This document shows, piece by piece, positions 5,801 to 6,608 of a stretch of DNA of 6,608 nucleotides (position 1 is its first letter; each line of letters begins with the position of its first letter). Under the pieces are notes generated by a model, which was given only the letters and a program-made list of their open reading frames with translations, was not told the origin of the DNA and made no database searches. Source of the stretch: Oscillospiraceae bacterium (lineage in GTDB: Bacteria > Bacillota > Clostridia > Oscillospirales > Oscillospiraceae); contig JAITEC010000153.1 of assembly GCA_031282225.1 (NCBI GenBank), positions 1 to 6,608 on the forward strand, written 5' to 3'. Position numbers and translations under genes: made by a program.

Positions 5801-6608
5801 TCACAGCGAGGTCTTGGGCTGCGGAACACCCGTTCTGTCTATGTTCATCTGCCCGATATACGTCGGCTCGAACGGCTTTGCCTTCTGGATGAATTTCACC
5901 CACGCGAACGCGTATGCAGCTAGCAATACAAACAGCAGCGCGAACACCTTGAAGATCATGATGCGGCTGTCCGCATCCGAGCTTATATTCCATATCATGT
6001 ACACATTCCCCACGATACCAACTATCTGCGGTATACCGGCAAACATGAGCTTTTTGTTGCGGTTGGCGTTCGGATACCGCTTACGCAGGACGAGTACGTT
6101 TATGTGCGTAAGAATGTACGAGGTCAGCCAGAAGCACGAACCGGCGAGGATGAGATTTATAAGCCCGCTTGAGTTGACATACCCCGTCACTATCATCACC
6201 ACATCCGCCGCCGCAAGAAGCGCCATCCCCACCCACGGTACATTTTTGCGGTTGAGTTTCCTAAACACGCTCGGCGCCATGCCCTCGTCCGCCATCCCCT
6301 GAAGTATCTTCCCCGTAGACGGCATAACCGTGTTCAAGCTGGATACGCTCGCGAGCATGGTGATCACCGCCATCCATATCTGCCCGCCCTTCCCGAGCAG
6401 ATTTTCTGCGAACACTATGTGCGGCATGTCGGAATCGCGCAGCACCTCAAGATCCACATAATTCGTCATACCCTTTCCCAATACCGACTGAACCACAAAC
6501 AAAATGAGCAGCGCGAGCATCATGGACAAAGGCACATTACGCTTTGGCCGTCTTAGATCTTTGGCCACCGGAATTATGAACTCAACTCCGATGAAAAGCC
6601 AGAACGCT
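5801..6608 (-). CDS. APC-superfamily amino acid/amine permease, C-terminal half (partial)
   Basis: The frame is open to the right edge (first complete codon at 6605-6607), so the gene starts outside the window; 268 codons precede the TGA. The first residues, AFWLFIGVEFIIPVAKDLRR, are the TM6 'GVE' region and following loop typical of amino acid-polyamine-organocation transporters. A first apparent start at 6568 is an internal GTG valine. After it come about six hydrophobic segments: LSMMLALLILFVVQSVLG, IWMAVITMLASVSS, VGMALLAAADVVMIVTGY, LINLILAGSCFWLTSYILTH, FAGIPQIVGIVGNVYMIW and FKVFALLFVLLAAYAFAW. These correspond to TM7-TM12. The loop NTVMPSTGKILQGMADEGM is also APC-typical. As the first gene visible in the operon it probably imports the substrate of the flavoenzyme. 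The 51-base gap to the next gene holds no hairpin, so co-transcription is likely. Confidence 0.85.
   Translation of the reverse strand, partial: AFWLFIGVEFIIPVAKDLRRPKRNVPLSMMLALLILFVVQSVLGKGMTNYVDLEVLRDSDMPHIVFAENLLGKGGQIWMAVITMLASVSSLNTVMPSTGKILQGMADEGMAPSVFRKLNRKNVPWVGMALLAAADVVMIVTGYVNSSGLINLILAGSCFWLTSYILTHINVLVLRKRYPNANRNKKLMFAGIPQIVGIVGNVYMIWNISSDADSRIMIFKVFALLFVLLAAYAFAWVKFIQKAKPFEPTYIGQMNIDRTGVPQPKTSL

Larger units (their letters stand above)
776..6608 (-). other. Predicted seven-gene operon for uptake and oxidation of an amine or amino acid
   Basis: Seven genes read right to left with junctions of 51, about 31, -14, -14, -4 and 16 bases (negative meaning overlap). Every gene whose start is visible has a purine-rich ribosome binding site, and no hairpin is visible between genes. 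Three successive overlaps tie the four flavoenzyme components together, which suggests translational coupling and fixed stoichiometry. The promoter and any regulator lie off the right edge. The probable end is the hairpin at 690-724. Confidence 0.7.

Noticed and set aside
5643..6302. Plus-strand open frame opposite the permease and OCD-like genes (219 codons)
   Set aside because: It spans two convincing minus-strand genes and their gap, and reads as the reverse of transmembrane coding sequence.

Overview
The window reads as a catabolic operon on the minus strand (about positions 776 to the right edge), followed on the left by a decayed insertion sequence and the tail of a different, AT-rich plus-strand gene. 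The operon is GC-rich, with strong GGAGG-type ribosome binding sites and tightly packed or overlapping genes. Its many Fe-S flavoproteins suit an anaerobic, amino-acid-using bacterium. The gene order (amino acid permease, ornithine-cyclodeaminase-like protein, four-part Fe-S flavoenzyme, RidA) would fit a Synergistota or Clostridia-type amino acid fermenter. That placement is inference from protein style, not proven by any marker gene here.

Layout from left to right. 1-132: last 43 codons of an unidentified plus-strand membrane-type protein in DNA of about 34% GC. 145-166: GC-rich hairpin. 167-692: a 526-bp internally deleted IS4-superfamily element with perfect 12-bp terminal inverted repeats and only the C-terminal part of the transposase. 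690-724: a 13-bp-stem hairpin, likely ending the operon. 776-1171: RidA-family protein. 1188-2321: DadA/HcnC-like FAD amine or amino acid dehydrogenase. 2318-2644: stand-alone BFD-type [2Fe-2S] protein with a TTG start. 2631-4232: HcnB-like two-dinucleotide-fold FAD oxidoreductase carrying a C-terminal 2[4Fe-4S] ferredoxin domain. 4219-4584: HcnA-like [2Fe-2S] protein. 4616-5749: ornithine cyclodeaminase/mu-crystallin family protein. 5801 to the edge: C-terminal half of an APC-family transporter. Transcription of the operon runs right to left, so its promoter lies beyond position 6608.

Proposed joint action (inference): the permease imports an amine or amino acid. The DAO-family subunit oxidises it to an imine. 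Electrons pass through the BFD and HcnA-like [2Fe-2S] proteins into the FAD/2[4Fe-4S] subunit and on to a ferredoxin- or NAD-type acceptor. The OCD-like protein and the RidA-like protein then act on the imine product or protect the cell from it. The substrate cannot be read from the sequence: proline/hydroxyproline-type, opine and amine (tyramine-like) substrates are all compatible with related clusters. Two features make the set worth a second look. The OCD-like protein keeps its cofactor-side lysine and RTGA motif but has lost the usual catalytic aspartate segment. The RidA-like protein lacks an arginine at the position predicted from its proline anchor.
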